Positions 44,630 to 53,054 of a stretch of 64,000 bases of DNA are shown here, in pieces. Where the stretch lies: positions 1,488,001 to 1,552,000 of the forward strand of contig CAVREG010000019.1 of assembly GCA_963720075.1 (NCBI GenBank). Direction: 5' to 3'. Below the pieces are notes generated by a model. It did not search any database, was not told where the DNA came from, and worked only from the letters and a program-made list of their open reading frames with translations. The translations under genes and the position numbers were made by a program. The DNA comes from PALSA-188 sp963720075 (GTDB lineage Bacteria > Acidobacteriota > Terriglobia > Terriglobales > Acidobacteriaceae). The stretch's first letter is position 1. Every line of letters starts with the position of its first letter.

Positions 44630-45874
44630 ATGGCTACGACGACAGCCCTCGCCTCCCGCCACAAGCCCACTCTCGTCTTTGGCGAGATGTTGAGTTTCGC
44701 CTACGACACATTTTGCAGCAACAAATTACGCTTTGCCCTCACGGGCCTGGGAATGGTAATTGGAACAGCTTCTCTCATTCTCGTTGTAACTATTGGAATG
44801 ACTGGCAAGCAGTATGTTCTGAATCTGATTCAGTCCATTGGCGCCAACGAAGTCTACGCCGAGTATGAGGGAGGCGGTCAGCCCATTACGAACTCCGCGC
44901 CCGACCCGCTTACTCTCGATGACATGACGGCTGCGATGCGAGACGTGCCGGGCATCGTGGCCGCATCTCCCGTAGTTCCCCTCGGGGATCGTATTCCGAT
45001 CGGAGACGGAAGAGAGCGCGATATTCAAATCCTTGGCGTTTACCCCGACTATCTCATCGTGCGTAATTTGGTGATTCCGTCCGGTAGATTCTTCGATGCC
45101 GAGGATGAGCAGGCACACAATAAGGTCGCCGTGATCACGGACACAATGGCTCGCGAGATCTACGGATCACCGGAAAACGCGATCGGCAAAGTGATCAAGT
45201 TGACCGGCCTCCCGTTCACCGTGATTGGCACTTTCAGAGAGCGGGTCAACACCTTTGGACAAACCGAAGTGACGGACAACACCATGGTTGTGCCATATAC
45301 CGCTGCCCGGCTTTTCACGGACACGAACACGGTAAAGCAGATTTACTTTTCGATGGCCGACCCCTCCATGGTGGGGCCAGCCACGGATCAGGTCAGGCGG
45401 GTGATTCAAAGCCGCCATCGCGCGGAGTCGGTTTATAGCGTGACCAACCTGACCCAGTTGGTAGCCGTGGCGGAAAAAACCGCCAATGCGTTAACCATGG
45501 TGCTGTTGGCAGTGGCGGCAATTGTCCTTTTGGTAAGCGGCATCGGCATTATGAACATCATGCTCGCAACCGTAAGCGCACGGATTCGCGAGATTGGAAT
45601 ACGCAAAGCCCTCGGCGCAACTCGCCGCGAGATTCTTTGCCAATTTTTGGCGGAAGCCATCTTAATCTCGGTGGGCGGAGGATTAATCGGTGTGGTCATT
45701 GGATTAGCGATTCCATATTCCGTGCGCTTTCTTACGGAATTTCGCATTCCGGTCTCCGGATTGTCCGCGATTATCGCGATCGTGGTCTCGTCCCTCGTAG
45801 GCATCCTCTTCGGCACCCTGCCCGCGACCAGAGCCGCGAAGCTAGACCCAGTCGAAAGCCTCCGCTACGAATAA
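44630..45874 (+). CDS. MacB/FtsX-type ABC transporter permease
   Basis: Permease of a mechanotransmission-type ABC exporter. One N-terminal membrane helix (LRFALTGLGMVIGTASLILV, near residue 33) is followed by a periplasmic domain (about 60-270), then three C-terminal helices (near 285, 335 and 375) with the coupling segment REIGIRKALGATRREI. It ends with LPATRAAKLDPVESLRYE, the usual FtsX/MacB tail. I use ATG 44630 because the longer frame runs into repeat DNA. No ATPase or membrane-fusion gene is adjacent, so its partner must be elsewhere. Length is 414. Confidence 0.9.
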   Translation: MATTTALASRHKPTLVFGEMLSFAYDTFCSNKLRFALTGLGMVIGTASLILVVTIGMTGKQYVLNLIQSIGANEVYAEYEGGGQPITNSAPDPLTLDDMTAAMRDVPGIVAASPVVPLGDRIPIGDGRERDIQILGVYPDYLIVRNLVIPSGRFFDAEDEQAHNKVAVITDTMAREIYGSPENAIGKVIKLTGLPFTVIGTFRERVNTFGQTEVTDNTMVVPYTAARLFTDTNTVKQIYFSMADPSMVGPATDQVRRVIQSRHRAESVYSVTNLTQLVAVAEKTANALTMVLLAVAAIVLLVSGIGIMNIMLATVSARIREIGIRKALGATRREILCQFLAEAILISVGGGLIGVVIGLAIPYSVRFLTEFRIPVSGLSAIIAIVVSSLVGILFGTLPATRAAKLDPVESLRYE

Positions 45875-46088
45875 AGCTGTCATCTGGAGTCAGCGCAGAC
45901 CTTCGCTTTTCATCGGCGCACGCCTCCAACCGGGTGCCCTTACCGCTTACTGCCAATGGTCCCCATCCAGCCCAAAACCGTTGCCTTCGACCCCAGTCTC
46001 TGATAACTTTTAATAGCCCGCCAAAGCTCATTTCTGGCTGCCGTGCGCTATATACCCCCACCCAGATCGCTTTAAAAGGAGAAGTTAA

Positions 46089-47273
46089 TTGTCATCCAAG
46101 AATCCCTATCTTTTCACGTCCGAATCCGTAACCGAGGGCCATCCCGATAAGATCGCTGATCAGATTTCCGACGCCATCCTCGACGCCTGCCTCACCGACG
46201 ATCCGATGTCCCGCGTGGCGTGCGAAACCCTTACGGCAACGGGCCTCGTAGTTATCGCCGGTGAAATCACCACCAAGGCCTACGTAGATTTCCAGTCTCT
46301 GGTCCGCGGAATGATTTCCTCCATCGGCTACAACAACGCGCTCTACGGCTTCGACTCCAATACCTGCGCGGTCATCTCCAGCATCAATAAGCAATCCGGC
46401 GACATAGCTATGGGCGTTGACACAGGCGGAGCCGGCGACCAGGGAATGATGTTTGGGTATGCTTGCGATGAGAATGACGAGTTAATGCCTACGCCGATTC
46501 TTTTGGCGCACAAGCTGGCAATGAAGCTTTCCGAAGTGAGGAAGCATGGGAAACTTCCTTATTTGCGACCGGATGGTAAGTCGCAGGTCACGGTGGAATA
46601 CGATAAACATCATAAGCCGGTGCGCGTAGATGCGGTTGTTATCTCAACCCAGCACTCTGAGACCGTTGGCAATGACGAACTTCGCGCTGATATTTTGAAG
46701 CATGTTATTCAGTCCACTATTCCCACGCATCTTCTCGACGCTGACACCAAATATCACATCAATCCTACTGGCCGGTTCGTAATCGGCGGCCCTATGGGCG
46801 ATACCGGACTAACCGGCCGCAAGATTATCGTTGACACCTATGGTGGCATGGGACGCCATGGCGGCGGAGCATTCAGCGGAAAAGATCCGACAAAGGTTGA
46901 CCGGTCGGCGGCTTACATGGCGCGGCACATCGCCAAGAACATAGTCGCAGCTGGACTAGCCGAGCGCTGCGAAGTGCAGCTGGCTTACGCGATTGGCGTG
47001 GCCGATCCTGTGAGCGTCCTGGTAGACACATTCGGGACGTGCAAGGTTGATCCCGCAACTCTTCCCGATATCGTACGCTCAAATTTCAAGCTCACGCCTA
47101 AGGGGATCATCGAATCGCTCAACTTGCGGCGGCCGATTTACTGCAAGACGGCGGCATACGGTCATTTCGGCCGGACTGATCCGGATTTCACTTGGGAAGC
47201 AACGGACAAGGCATCGAAGCTTGCCAGTGCGGCGGGAGTGCGAGAAACGGTCGGAGCGGGAGCGCGGAAGTAA
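46089..47273 (+). CDS. metK: S-adenosylmethionine synthetase
   Basis: Makes SAM from methionine and ATP. Motifs FTSESVTEGHPDKIADQISD (residues 8-27), GAGDQGMMFGYA (near 117) and GGMGRHGGGAFSGKD (near 255) are diagnostic. Length is 394. The start is TTG 46089 after AAAAGGAG; the conserved SSKNPYLFTSES begins right there. ahcY follows 155 bases downstream, so SAM production and recycling of the by-product sit together. I looked for a SAM riboswitch upstream and saw none. Confidence 0.97.
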   Translation: MSSKNPYLFTSESVTEGHPDKIADQISDAILDACLTDDPMSRVACETLTATGLVVIAGEITTKAYVDFQSLVRGMISSIGYNNALYGFDSNTCAVISSINKQSGDIAMGVDTGGAGDQGMMFGYACDENDELMPTPILLAHKLAMKLSEVRKHGKLPYLRPDGKSQVTVEYDKHHKPVRVDAVVISTQHSETVGNDELRADILKHVIQSTIPTHLLDADTKYHINPTGRFVIGGPMGDTGLTGRKIIVDTYGGMGRHGGGAFSGKDPTKVDRSAAYMARHIAKNIVAAGLAERCEVQLAYAIGVADPVSVLVDTFGTCKVDPATLPDIVRSNFKLTPKGIIESLNLRRPIYCKTAAYGHFGRTDPDFTWEATDKASKLASAAGVRETVGAGARK

Positions 47274-47309
47274 ATCTCGCGCCGGGTGCCCCGCTTTTCT
47301 TTGTCGAGG

Positions 47310-47388
47310 TTTGAAAGGGCGCGGCTGAAGCTGCGCCGTCATAAGATAAATCTGTTTACGGCATGGCTGAAAGCCATGCCCTTTCAAA
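47310..47388. repeat. Three-way-junction repeat between metK and ahcY
   Basis: An outer stem TTTGAAAG (47310-47317) with CTTTCAAA (47381-47388) encloses two hairpins that abut it: GGCGCGGC-TGAA-GCTGCGCC (47318-47337, eight pairs, one G-T) and GGCATGGCT-GAA-AGCCATGCC (47360-47380, nine perfect pairs), with 22 unpaired bases between. It resembles paired REP-like elements. Confidence 0.7.
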
Positions 47389-47428
47389 GCAATTCGTCAT
47401 AATCATCGAGACAAATCACAGGAGATTC

Positions 47429-48706
47429 ATGTCAACTACGCCGACGCAAGTGCAATGCGACATCAAGAACATCGAGTTTGCCGATCTTGGCAAGAAACGG
47501 ATTGACTGGGCAAACCAGTCCATGAAGGTCTTGCAGATTCTGCGCAAAGAATTCATCAAGAACCAGCCGCTGAAGGGCATTCGCGTTTCCGCCTGCCTGC
47601 ACGTCACGGCCGAGACTGCCAACCTCGCAATCGCCATGCGGGATGGCGGAGCCGACGTTGTCCTTTGCGCCTCGAATCCGCTCTCCACGCAGGATGACGT
47701 CGCGGCCAGCCTGGTGCGCGACCACGGCATTCCGGTGTTTGCCATCAAGGGCGAAGATAACGAGACTTATTACAGCCACATTCTTGCCGCCATTGACCAC
47801 AAGCCGAACATCACCATGGACGACGGTGCCGACCTCGTCACCATTCTCCACACCAAGCGCCAGGACGCATTAGCCGACGTGATTGGCGGAACTGAAGAAA
47901 CGACCACAGGAGTCATTCGTCTTCGCGCCATGGCGAAGGAAGGCGTGTTGCGCTTCCCTATCGTTGCCGTCAACGACGCTGACACCAAGCATCTGTTCGA
48001 CAACCGTTACGGCACGGGCCAATCCACGATTGATGGAATCATCCGCGCTACGAACTTCCTGCTTGCGGGGTCGAAATTCGTGGTCGCCGGATATGGCTGG
48101 TGCGGACGCGGCCTTGCCAGCCGTGCTCGTGGCCAGGGGGCTGAAGTAATCGTCACGGAAGTTGATCCGACAAAGGCTCTCGAAGCCGTGATGGACGGAT
48201 TCCGGGTGATGTCCATGAGCGAGGCAGCAAAGCTAGGCGACGTTTTCTGCACCGTGACCGGAAATAAAAACGTTCTCACAAAAGATCATTTTGAGTTGAT
48301 GAAAGACGGCGCAATCATTTCGAACTCGGGACACTTCAACGTCGAAATTGACATCCCCGCGCTCGAAAAAATGTCGTCATCGAAGCGCACCACGCGAACG
48401 TCGGTCGAAGAATACTCCTTGCGCGACGGCCGCAAAATCAACCTGCTCGGCGAGGGACGCTTGATCAATCTCGCCGCAGCCGAGGGACATCCCCCATCAG
48501 TAATGGATATGAGCTTTGCCGACCAGGCTCTTTCGGTCGAATATATGGTGAAATATTATTCGACGTTGGAGAAGAAGGTTTATACCGTTCCGGTAGATTT
48601 GGATAAGCGAGTAGCAAAGTTAAAGCTGGAATCCATGGGGATCAAGATTGATCGCCTGACTCCGGAGCAGGAAGAATATCTAGCGGGCTGGAGCGAAGGG
48701 ACGTAG
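47429..48706 (+). CDS. ahcY: S-adenosylhomocysteine hydrolase
   Basis: Splits S-adenosylhomocysteine to adenosine and homocysteine with bound NAD, relieving inhibition of methyltransferases. Motifs: SACLHVTAETANLAIAM (near residue 51), CASNPLSTQDDVAASL, DDGADLV, VAGYGWCGRGLASRARG (NAD loop near 221) and FADQALSVEYM near 370, ending in the C-terminal LAGWSEGT. I use ATG 47429, which has GGAG four bases upstream, since the longer frame from 47363 overlaps the repeat. Length is 425. It lies after metK on the same strand. Confidence 0.97.
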   Translation: MSTTPTQVQCDIKNIEFADLGKKRIDWANQSMKVLQILRKEFIKNQPLKGIRVSACLHVTAETANLAIAMRDGGADVVLCASNPLSTQDDVAASLVRDHGIPVFAIKGEDNETYYSHILAAIDHKPNITMDDGADLVTILHTKRQDALADVIGGTEETTTGVIRLRAMAKEGVLRFPIVAVNDADTKHLFDNRYGTGQSTIDGIIRATNFLLAGSKFVVAGYGWCGRGLASRARGQGAEVIVTEVDPTKALEAVMDGFRVMSMSEAAKLGDVFCTVTGNKNVLTKDHFELMKDGAIISNSGHFNVEIDIPALEKMSSSKRTTRTSVEEYSLRDGRKINLLGEGRLINLAAAEGHPPSVMDMSFADQALSVEYMVKYYSTLEKKVYTVPVDLDKRVAKLKLESMGIKIDRLTPEQEEYLAGWSEGT

Positions 48707-48718
48707 TTTTAGATTATG

Positions 48719-48785
48719 TGGCGCGGACACTCCTGTCCGCGGCCTTTGAAGTTGCTGGTGTGGCGCGGGCACCCTCGCCCGCGAA
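48719..48785. repeat. Two GC-rich hairpin repeats after ahcY
   Basis: First unit 48719-48743, GTGGCGCGGACACTCCTGTC followed by CGCGG, second unit 48760-48785, GTGGCGCGGGCACCCTCGCC followed by CGCGAA. The second matches the copy at 5130 except for one base in the loop; the first has the same arms with a changed stem. Confidence 0.7.
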
Positions 48786-48796
48786 TGTTTTGTATG

Positions 48797-48822
48797 AAAG
48801 GCGGCGAAAGCCGCCCTTTTTT
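48797..48822 (+). terminator. Rho-independent terminator after ahcY
   Basis: GGCGGC-GAAA-GCCGCC (48800-48815) followed by CTTTTTT. Six perfect G-C pairs with a stable GAAA loop make this the clearest terminator in the window. It separates ahcY from the convergent rplQ. Confidence 0.9.
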
Positions 48823-48938
48823 GGAATGAATAAGCAGGGTCTCTCGGCATCGCGCGAAGATGACAGAGCCGTGGCTGGTAGAGGAAGTAGCCCTGCCTAA
48901 GAATCAGTTCTCAGTTTTTGTTTCTGCTTCTCTCAGTT

Positions 48939-49451
48939 TTACTTTTCTTCTTTGATTTTGTCTTCGCCTTCGGCGTGATCTGTGGGATGTTCGACTCCGC
49001 CCTTGGCCTCGGCTTCTTCCATTGCTTTCTTGGTCTCTTCGGCGCGCTTGGAGCGGATTTCGGCACGCTTCTCGCGCTTTTCTTCCTGTAGCTTTTCGCT
49101 GCCCAACAGCTCGATGATGGCTTTGTCGGCGCCATCGCCCTTCTGCCAGCCGGTGTGGATGATGCGGAGGTATCCGCCTTCGCGATCTCCGAAGCGGGGG
49201 CCGATGGTATCGAAAAGTTTGTCAACCGCGGCGCTGGTCATGAGGTAGGCGAGGGCCTGCCGGCGAGCAGACAGATTGCCGCGCTTGCCGAGGGTGATCA
49301 TCTTTTCGACGATGGGACGCATGGCTTTGGCCTTCGGCAGCGTGGTTTCAATCCGTTCCTCGAGAATAATGGAGGTGACCAGGTTGCGAAGCAATGAACG
49401 ACGGTGGCTGGTGTTGCGTCCTAGTTTCCATCCTGCTACTTTGTGGCGCAT
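48939..49451 (-). CDS. rplQ: 50S ribosomal protein L17
   Basis: Large-subunit protein near the exit tunnel. MRHKVAGWKLGRNTSHRRSL is the canonical opening, followed by TLPKAKAMRPIVEKMIT and GDREGGYLRI. Length is 170 against about 127 in E. coli: the last 50 residues are a Lys/Glu/Ala-rich tail. It is the last gene of the alpha-type operon, after rpoA. A TTTCGAG-type repeat fills the 116-base spacer to rpoA. Confidence 0.96.
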   Translation of the reverse strand: MRHKVAGWKLGRNTSHRRSLLRNLVTSIILEERIETTLPKAKAMRPIVEKMITLGKRGNLSARRQALAYLMTSAAVDKLFDTIGPRFGDREGGYLRIIHTGWQKGDGADKAIIELLGSEKLQEEKREKRAEIRSKRAEETKKAMEEAEAKGGVEHPTDHAEGEDKIKEEK

Positions 49452-49462
49452 GATTAAACCCC

Positions 49463-49556
49463 TGTTTCAAGTTTCAGGTTTCGAGTTTCAAGTTCGAGCC
49501 GACTCGAGGTTTCGAGTTTCAAGTCGAGCCGACTCGAAACCTGAAACCCGAAACTA
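49463..49556. repeat. TTTCAAG/TTTCGAG repeats in the rpoA-rplQ spacer
   Basis: Alternating GTTTCAAGTTTCAGGTTTCG words, then CGAGCCGACTCG hairpins and the inverse complement CGAAACCTGAAACCCGAAAC. The two arms can pair across the spacer. Same word family as 50714-50768 and 51469-51625. Confidence 0.75.
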
Positions 49557-49567
49557 GAAGCTGCTTT

Positions 49568-50599
49568 CTATAGTTCGTTGTCTCCGTAGGCTGAGGCTGG
49601 GAGAATTTGGTTTGACGTTGGGCCAGGTACGGCGTTGCCCTGTTCGTCAATCTTCATACCCAGGCTCAGGCCCATCGTGCCGAGAATTTCTTTGATTTCG
49701 TTTAGAGACTTGCGTCCGAAATTCTTGGTCTTGAGCATCTCAGCTTCGGTTTTCTGGACCAGCTCGCCGATGCTTTGAATGTTCGCGTTCTTCAGGCAAT
49801 TGTAGCTACGCACGGAGAGTTCAAGCTCTTCCACGGAACGATTGAGATTTTCGTTCTTGATTTCAGGCTTGCGCTCCTCGCTTGAGCTCGAGGTCTCGAT
49901 GTCTTCTTCGAAGTTGATGAAGATGTTCATGTGGTCTTTAAGTAGCTTCGCTGCCAGGCCGATCGAATCGGCTGGCAAGATGGAGCCATTGGTCCACACT
50001 TCAAGAGTCAACTTGTCGTAGTCGGTTATTTGCCCTAGACGCGCGGCTTCGACGGTGTAGTTGCACTTACGGACGGGCGAGTGCACGGAATCAATGGGAA
50101 TGAATCCGATTCCGAGATCCTCGTCGAAATTCTTGTCGGCCGAGACGTAACCGCGGCCGCGCTTGAGGCGCATTTCCATATCCAGCTTGCCGCCTTCGCT
50201 GACGGTGGCGATGTACACGTCTTTATCTAAAACCTCAACATCGCTATCGGCTTCGATCATTCCGGAAGTGACGACGCCGGGCTGATCCGCGCGAAGATAG
50301 ATCGCTTTCGGCGCGTCGCCGCTCAACTTGAATGGAACTTGTTTGAGATTGAGGATGATGTCGGTCGCATCCTCGACCACTCCGGGAATGGATTGGAACT
50401 CATGCAGCACGCCCTCGATCTTCACTGCGGTTACGGCTGCGCCTTCGATGGAAGAGAGCAGCACGCGACGCAGGGCATTGCCGACGGTGGTGCCAAAGCC
50501 TCGCTCGAATGGCTGCGCCCAGAAAATTCCGTAGCGGTCAGTTAGGGTTGAAGTGTCAACTGCAAGACGCTTTGGTTTTTGAAAACCTTTCCACAACAT
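49568..50599 (-). CDS. rpoA: RNA polymerase alpha subunit
   Basis: Assembles RNA polymerase and contacts activators. The N-terminal domain (GTTVGNALRRVLLSSIEGAA near residue 35, VHSPVRKCNYTVEAARLGQ) runs to about 235. The C-terminal domain carries the DNA and activator helices (LELSVRSYNCLKNANIQSIG near 259, and KNFGRKSLNEIKEIL). Length is 343; the last 25 residues are a polar tail. Translation starts ATG with GGAGAA upstream. It is in the usual place between rpsD and rplQ. Confidence 0.98.
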   Translation of the reverse strand: MLWKGFQKPKRLAVDTSTLTDRYGIFWAQPFERGFGTTVGNALRRVLLSSIEGAAVTAVKIEGVLHEFQSIPGVVEDATDIILNLKQVPFKLSGDAPKAIYLRADQPGVVTSGMIEADSDVEVLDKDVYIATVSEGGKLDMEMRLKRGRGYVSADKNFDEDLGIGFIPIDSVHSPVRKCNYTVEAARLGQITDYDKLTLEVWTNGSILPADSIGLAAKLLKDHMNIFINFEEDIETSSSSEERKPEIKNENLNRSVEELELSVRSYNCLKNANIQSIGELVQKTEAEMLKTKNFGRKSLNEIKEILGTMGLSLGMKIDEQGNAVPGPTSNQILPASAYGDNEL

Positions 50600-50713
50600 T
50601 TGTTATTCTCCTTCGGCCATTTGGCTCGTCCCGGCTCCCTGAAACGGTCCGTGTTTCAGGTCTGGCGCCGGAAAGGCTGTGCTGGCTCGAAATGTGTTAG
50701 ACCGGGAAAAATC

Positions 50714-50768
50714 TAGTTTCGAGTTTCAGGTCTCGAGTTTCTGGAAACTTGAAACCCAAAACTTGAAA
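50714..50768. repeat. TTTCGAGTTTC repeats in the rpsD-rpoA spacer
   Basis: TTTCGAGTTTCAGGTCTCGA is followed by GAAACTTGAAACCCAAAACT, which can pair back with the first arm. The 169-base spacer also contains GTTTCAGGTCTGGCGCCGG before it. Confidence 0.7.
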
Positions 50769-51398
50769 CTATTTGCTGTATAACTCCACAATCAACTGCT
50801 CATTGACTGGCAGGTTGATGTCTTCGCGCTTTGGCAGCGAGAGAACTTTCCCGCTGTAGTTGTCGCGATTAACGTCCAGCCAATTTACCGGATTTTGGTG
50901 GCTGGCAAATTCTTTCGCGATTTCCAAAATAGTCAGCTTGCGGCTGGCTTCACGGATTGAGATTTCTTCGCCTACGCTAACCTCATAGGACGGAATGTTC
51001 ACTTTGCGTCCATCTACATGGACGTGGCCATGGCGCACCAACTGCCGGGCCTGGCGCCTGGAAATTCCGAAGCCCAGGCGGTAAACGATGTTGTCGAGAC
51101 GGCGCTCGAGCTGCTGGAGAAGGATTTCGCCAGTAACCCCACGCGAGCGGGCGGCTTTCTCGAAGTAGTTGCGGAACTGGCCTTCCTGGGTGAAATACAT
51201 GCGCTTGGTCTTTTGTTTCTCGCGCAATTGCAGGCCGTATCCAACGATTTTCGCCTTTCGGTCTTTACCGTGCTGACCGGGAGCGAAGTTACGCTTTTCA
51301 ATGGCGCACTTATCAGAAAAGCATCTTGTGCCCTTGAGGAACAACTTCATGCCCTCGCGGCGGCATAGACGGCAGACGGGATCGGTATAACGTGCCAA
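50769..51398 (-). CDS. rpsD: 30S ribosomal protein S4
   Basis: Primary binding protein of 16S rRNA helix 18 area and, in E. coli, the translational repressor of the alpha operon. ARYTDPVCRLCRREGMKLFL at the start carries Cys pairs (C9, C12 and later C26, C31) that suggest a zinc-binding N-terminus, as in many non-enteric S4 proteins. The S4-type RNA-binding fold is at RLDNIVYRLGFGISRRQARQ. Length is 209. Start is TTG 51398 after AAGGAGAACAAA. No S4-binding leader was sought by structure. Confidence 0.97.
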   Translation of the reverse strand: MARYTDPVCRLCRREGMKLFLKGTRCFSDKCAIEKRNFAPGQHGKDRKAKIVGYGLQLREKQKTKRMYFTQEGQFRNYFEKAARSRGVTGEILLQQLERRLDNIVYRLGFGISRRQARQLVRHGHVHVDGRKVNIPSYEVSVGEEISIREASRKLTILEIAKEFASHQNPVNWLDVNRDNYSGKVLSLPKREDINLPVNEQLIVELYSK

Positions 51399-51468
51399 TT
51401 TGTTCTCCTTATATTAGATGACCGGTTTACGGGTATGGCTTCAACCCTTCGTCCCGGACGAAAATCAG

Positions 51469-51625
51469 TCTCCAGTTTCAGGTTCAGAGTTTCTGAGGAT
51501 TCGGAACTGGTAGCTTACCCACGTTCTCGAAACTTTAAACCGGCTGCATTATGAAAGTAAGTTTCCAGTTCCTAGTTTCGAGTTCCTAGCTTCGGCGACT
51601 CGAAACCGAAACGTGGAACCTGAAA
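51469..51625. repeat. TTTCGAGTTCC repeats in the rpsK-rpsD spacer
   Basis: Words such as TCCAGTTTCAGGTTCAG, TTCTCGAAACTTTAAAC, and AGTTTCGAGTTCCTAGCTTC, with the inverse complement CGAAACCGAAACGTGGAACC at the end. The 235-base spacer is one of the largest in the operon. Confidence 0.7.
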
Positions 51626-51633
51626 TTCTTGCT

Positions 51634-52068
51634 TTACACTCTTCTGCGCTTCGGCGGACGGCAGCCGTTATGCGGAATTGGTGTCGAATCTTTAATATTA
51701 CGAACTTCGATTCCTGCGGCCGCTAGCGCGCGGATTGCGGACTCGCGTCCAGAACCCGGACCGCTAACTCGAACTTCGACGCTGCGGACGCCGTGATCGC
51801 GGGCCATGCTGGCCGCGTTCGATGCCGCCTGCTGAGCCGCAAATGGTGTGCCTTTGCGCGATCCGCGAAATCCGAGCGAGCCGGAGCTTTTCCATGAAAG
51901 CACGTTGCCGGATTGATCGGCAATCGTGACAATTGTGTTATTGAAAGAGGCCTGAATGTGCGCGATGCCGTGCGTGACATGCTTGCGCTCTTTCTTCTTG
52001 AAAGTCTTCTTCTTGCCCTTTTTTTCCGGAGTTCCCGGAGTTGCCGCTGCTGCTGCCGGTTTTGCCAT
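51634..52068 (-). CDS. rpsK: 30S ribosomal protein S11
   Basis: Platform protein of the 30S subunit. Motifs: HGIAHIQASFNNTIVTIAD, AASNAASMARDHGVRSVEVRV and GPGSGRESAIRALAAAGIEV, ending in HNGCRPPKRRRV. Length is 144; the first 25 residues are an Ala/Lys-rich extension not present in E. coli (129). Lies between rpsM and rpsD as in the alpha operon. Confidence 0.97.
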   Translation of the reverse strand: MAKPAAAAATPGTPEKKGKKKTFKKKERKHVTHGIAHIQASFNNTIVTIADQSGNVLSWKSSGSLGFRGSRKGTPFAAQQAASNAASMARDHGVRSVEVRVSGPGSGRESAIRALAAAGIEVRNIKDSTPIPHNGCRPPKRRRV

Positions 52069-52070
52069 GA

Positions 52071-52136
52071 GTCTTAGCCTTTGGCTCTTAGCCTTCGGCT
52101 CTTAGCTAAAAGCCAAGAGCCAAAGGCCAAAAGCTG
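52071..52136. repeat. AGCTCTTAGC/AAAAGCC repeats in the rpsM-rpsK spacer
   Basis: GTCTTAGCCTTTGGCTCTTA then CTTAGCTAAAAGCCAAGAGC and CAAAGGCCAAAAGCTG. The spacer of 70 bases is almost entirely this word, and the arms are inverse complements. Confidence 0.75.
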
Positions 52137-52138
52137 AT

Positions 52139-52525
52139 TTAGGTTTTTGCCGCTGCTTTCTTCTTCTGCGCGATGGTGCCTTTGCGCGGGCCTTTTCGGG
52201 TGCGCGCGTTGGTATGCGTACGTTGTCCGCGAACCGGAAGATTGCGGCGATGACGGTATCCGCGATAAGAGCCGATTTCGATGAGCCGTTTGATGTTCAT
52301 CGTAATGTCTTTGCGGAGGTCGCCTTCGACCATGCCTTCGGATTCGATGACCTGGCGGATGCGGTTTACTTCGTCTTCACCCAGATCCTGGACTTTTTTC
52401 ATCGGTTCGACATTTGCCTGTTTCAGAATGCTTGCGGACCGCGGATTTCCGATGCCGTAGATATAGGTGAGCGCGACGTCCACGTGTTTGTTGCGCGGAA
52501 GATCAACGCCTGCGATACGTGCCAT
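52139..52525 (-). CDS. rpsM: 30S ribosomal protein S13
   Basis: Head protein of the 30S subunit contacting the P-site tRNA and 50S. ARIAGVDLPRNKHVDVALTY is the usual start; the RNA-binding tail ends QRTHTNARTRKGPRKG and a Lys/Ala run. Length is 128 against 118 in E. coli. First of the rpsM-rpsK-rpsD-rpoA-rplQ run. Confidence 0.97.
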   Translation of the reverse strand: MARIAGVDLPRNKHVDVALTYIYGIGNPRSASILKQANVEPMKKVQDLGEDEVNRIRQVIESEGMVEGDLRKDITMNIKRLIEIGSYRGYRHRRNLPVRGQRTHTNARTRKGPRKGTIAQKKKAAAKT

Positions 52526-52535
52526 AGTTTGTCCC

Positions 52536-52649
52536 TTATCCTTGACGCTGCTTATGTTTGGAATTTTCGCAGATCACCCGGACTACTCCCTTGCGGTGGA
52601 TGACCTTGCATTTGTCGCAAATCTTTTTTACTGATGCTCGTACTTTCAT
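52536..52649 (-). CDS. rpmJ: 50S ribosomal protein L36
   Basis: A 37-residue zinc protein of the large subunit, small enough to be missed by length cut-offs. MKVRASVKKICDKCKVIHRK carries C11 and C14; C27 and H32 in VICENSKHKQRQG complete the zinc site. The spacing matches the usual C-form L36. ATG is read from the minus strand at 52649. It lies between infA and rpsM, the expected place. Confidence 0.93.
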   Translation of the reverse strand: MKVRASVKKICDKCKVIHRKGVVRVICENSKHKQRQG

Positions 52650-52659
52650 AAAATCGTCC

Positions 52660-52742
52660 TTGGTCGTTCGTCGTTGGTCCTTGGCCAACAGAACTGTCGA
52701 GCTTTGCTCGACTGGACAGCCGAGAGCGGCTGTCCCTACGTG
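52660..52742. repeat. Repeat words and two hairpins in the infA-rpmJ spacer
   Basis: GGTCGTTCGTCGTTGGTCC words are followed by two tidy hairpins: GTCGAGC-TTT-GCTCGAC (52696-52712, seven perfect pairs) and GGACAGCCG-AGAG-CGGCTGTCC (52714-52735, nine perfect pairs). Confidence 0.75.
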
Positions 52743-52961
52743 TTACTTGTAGCGGTACACGATTCGGCCGCGATTCAGGTCGTAGGGCGAAAGTTCGACT
52801 GCCACTTTGTCTCCGGGGAGGATACGGATGAAATTCTTCCGCATTTTCCCCGATACATGCGCCAGTACCTGATGCTTATTTTCGAGCTCCACCTTAAACA
52901 TGGCATTGGGCAATGGTTCTACTACCGTTGCCATGACCTCAATCGCGTCTTCTTTACTCAT
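52743..52961 (-). CDS. infA: Translation initiation factor IF-1
   Basis: Binds the 30S A site during initiation. The OB-fold sequence SKEDAIEVMATVVEPLPNAM, then VELENKHQVLAHVSGKMRKN and RILPGDKVAVELSPYDLNRG, is canonical, and the length of 72 is standard. It sits between map and rpmJ, as in many genomes. Confidence 0.97.
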   Translation of the reverse strand: MSKEDAIEVMATVVEPLPNAMFKVELENKHQVLAHVSGKMRKNFIRILPGDKVAVELSPYDLNRGRIVYRYK

Positions 52962-52974
52962 TAGCTCCTTAAAA

Positions 52975-53053
52975 GGCTGTTGGCTCTTGGCTTTTAGCTA
53001 AACAACTTTTGCCTTTCGCTATAGCCAAGAGCTAAGAGCCAAAAGCTAAAAGC
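52975..53053. repeat. AGCTCTTGGC repeats in the map-infA spacer
   Basis: GGCTGTTGGCTCTTGGCTTTTAGC, then CAAGAGCTAAGAGCCAAAAG on the other arm. Words match 52071-52136. The arms can form a long, imperfect hairpin. Confidence 0.7.
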
Positions 53054-53054
53054 C

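Noticed and set aside
45875..46088. SAM riboswitch before metK
   Set aside because: I saw no conserved SAM-I, SAM-II or SAM-IV core or matching stems; only a pyrimidine-rich leader.
47274..47428. SAH riboswitch before ahcY
   Set aside because: The spacer is dominated by the three-way-junction repeat and lacks the SAH-binding consensus that I know.
51469..51625. Repeated words resembling a CRISPR array
   Set aside because: Units are short, irregular and inverted, without equal spacers or cas genes.
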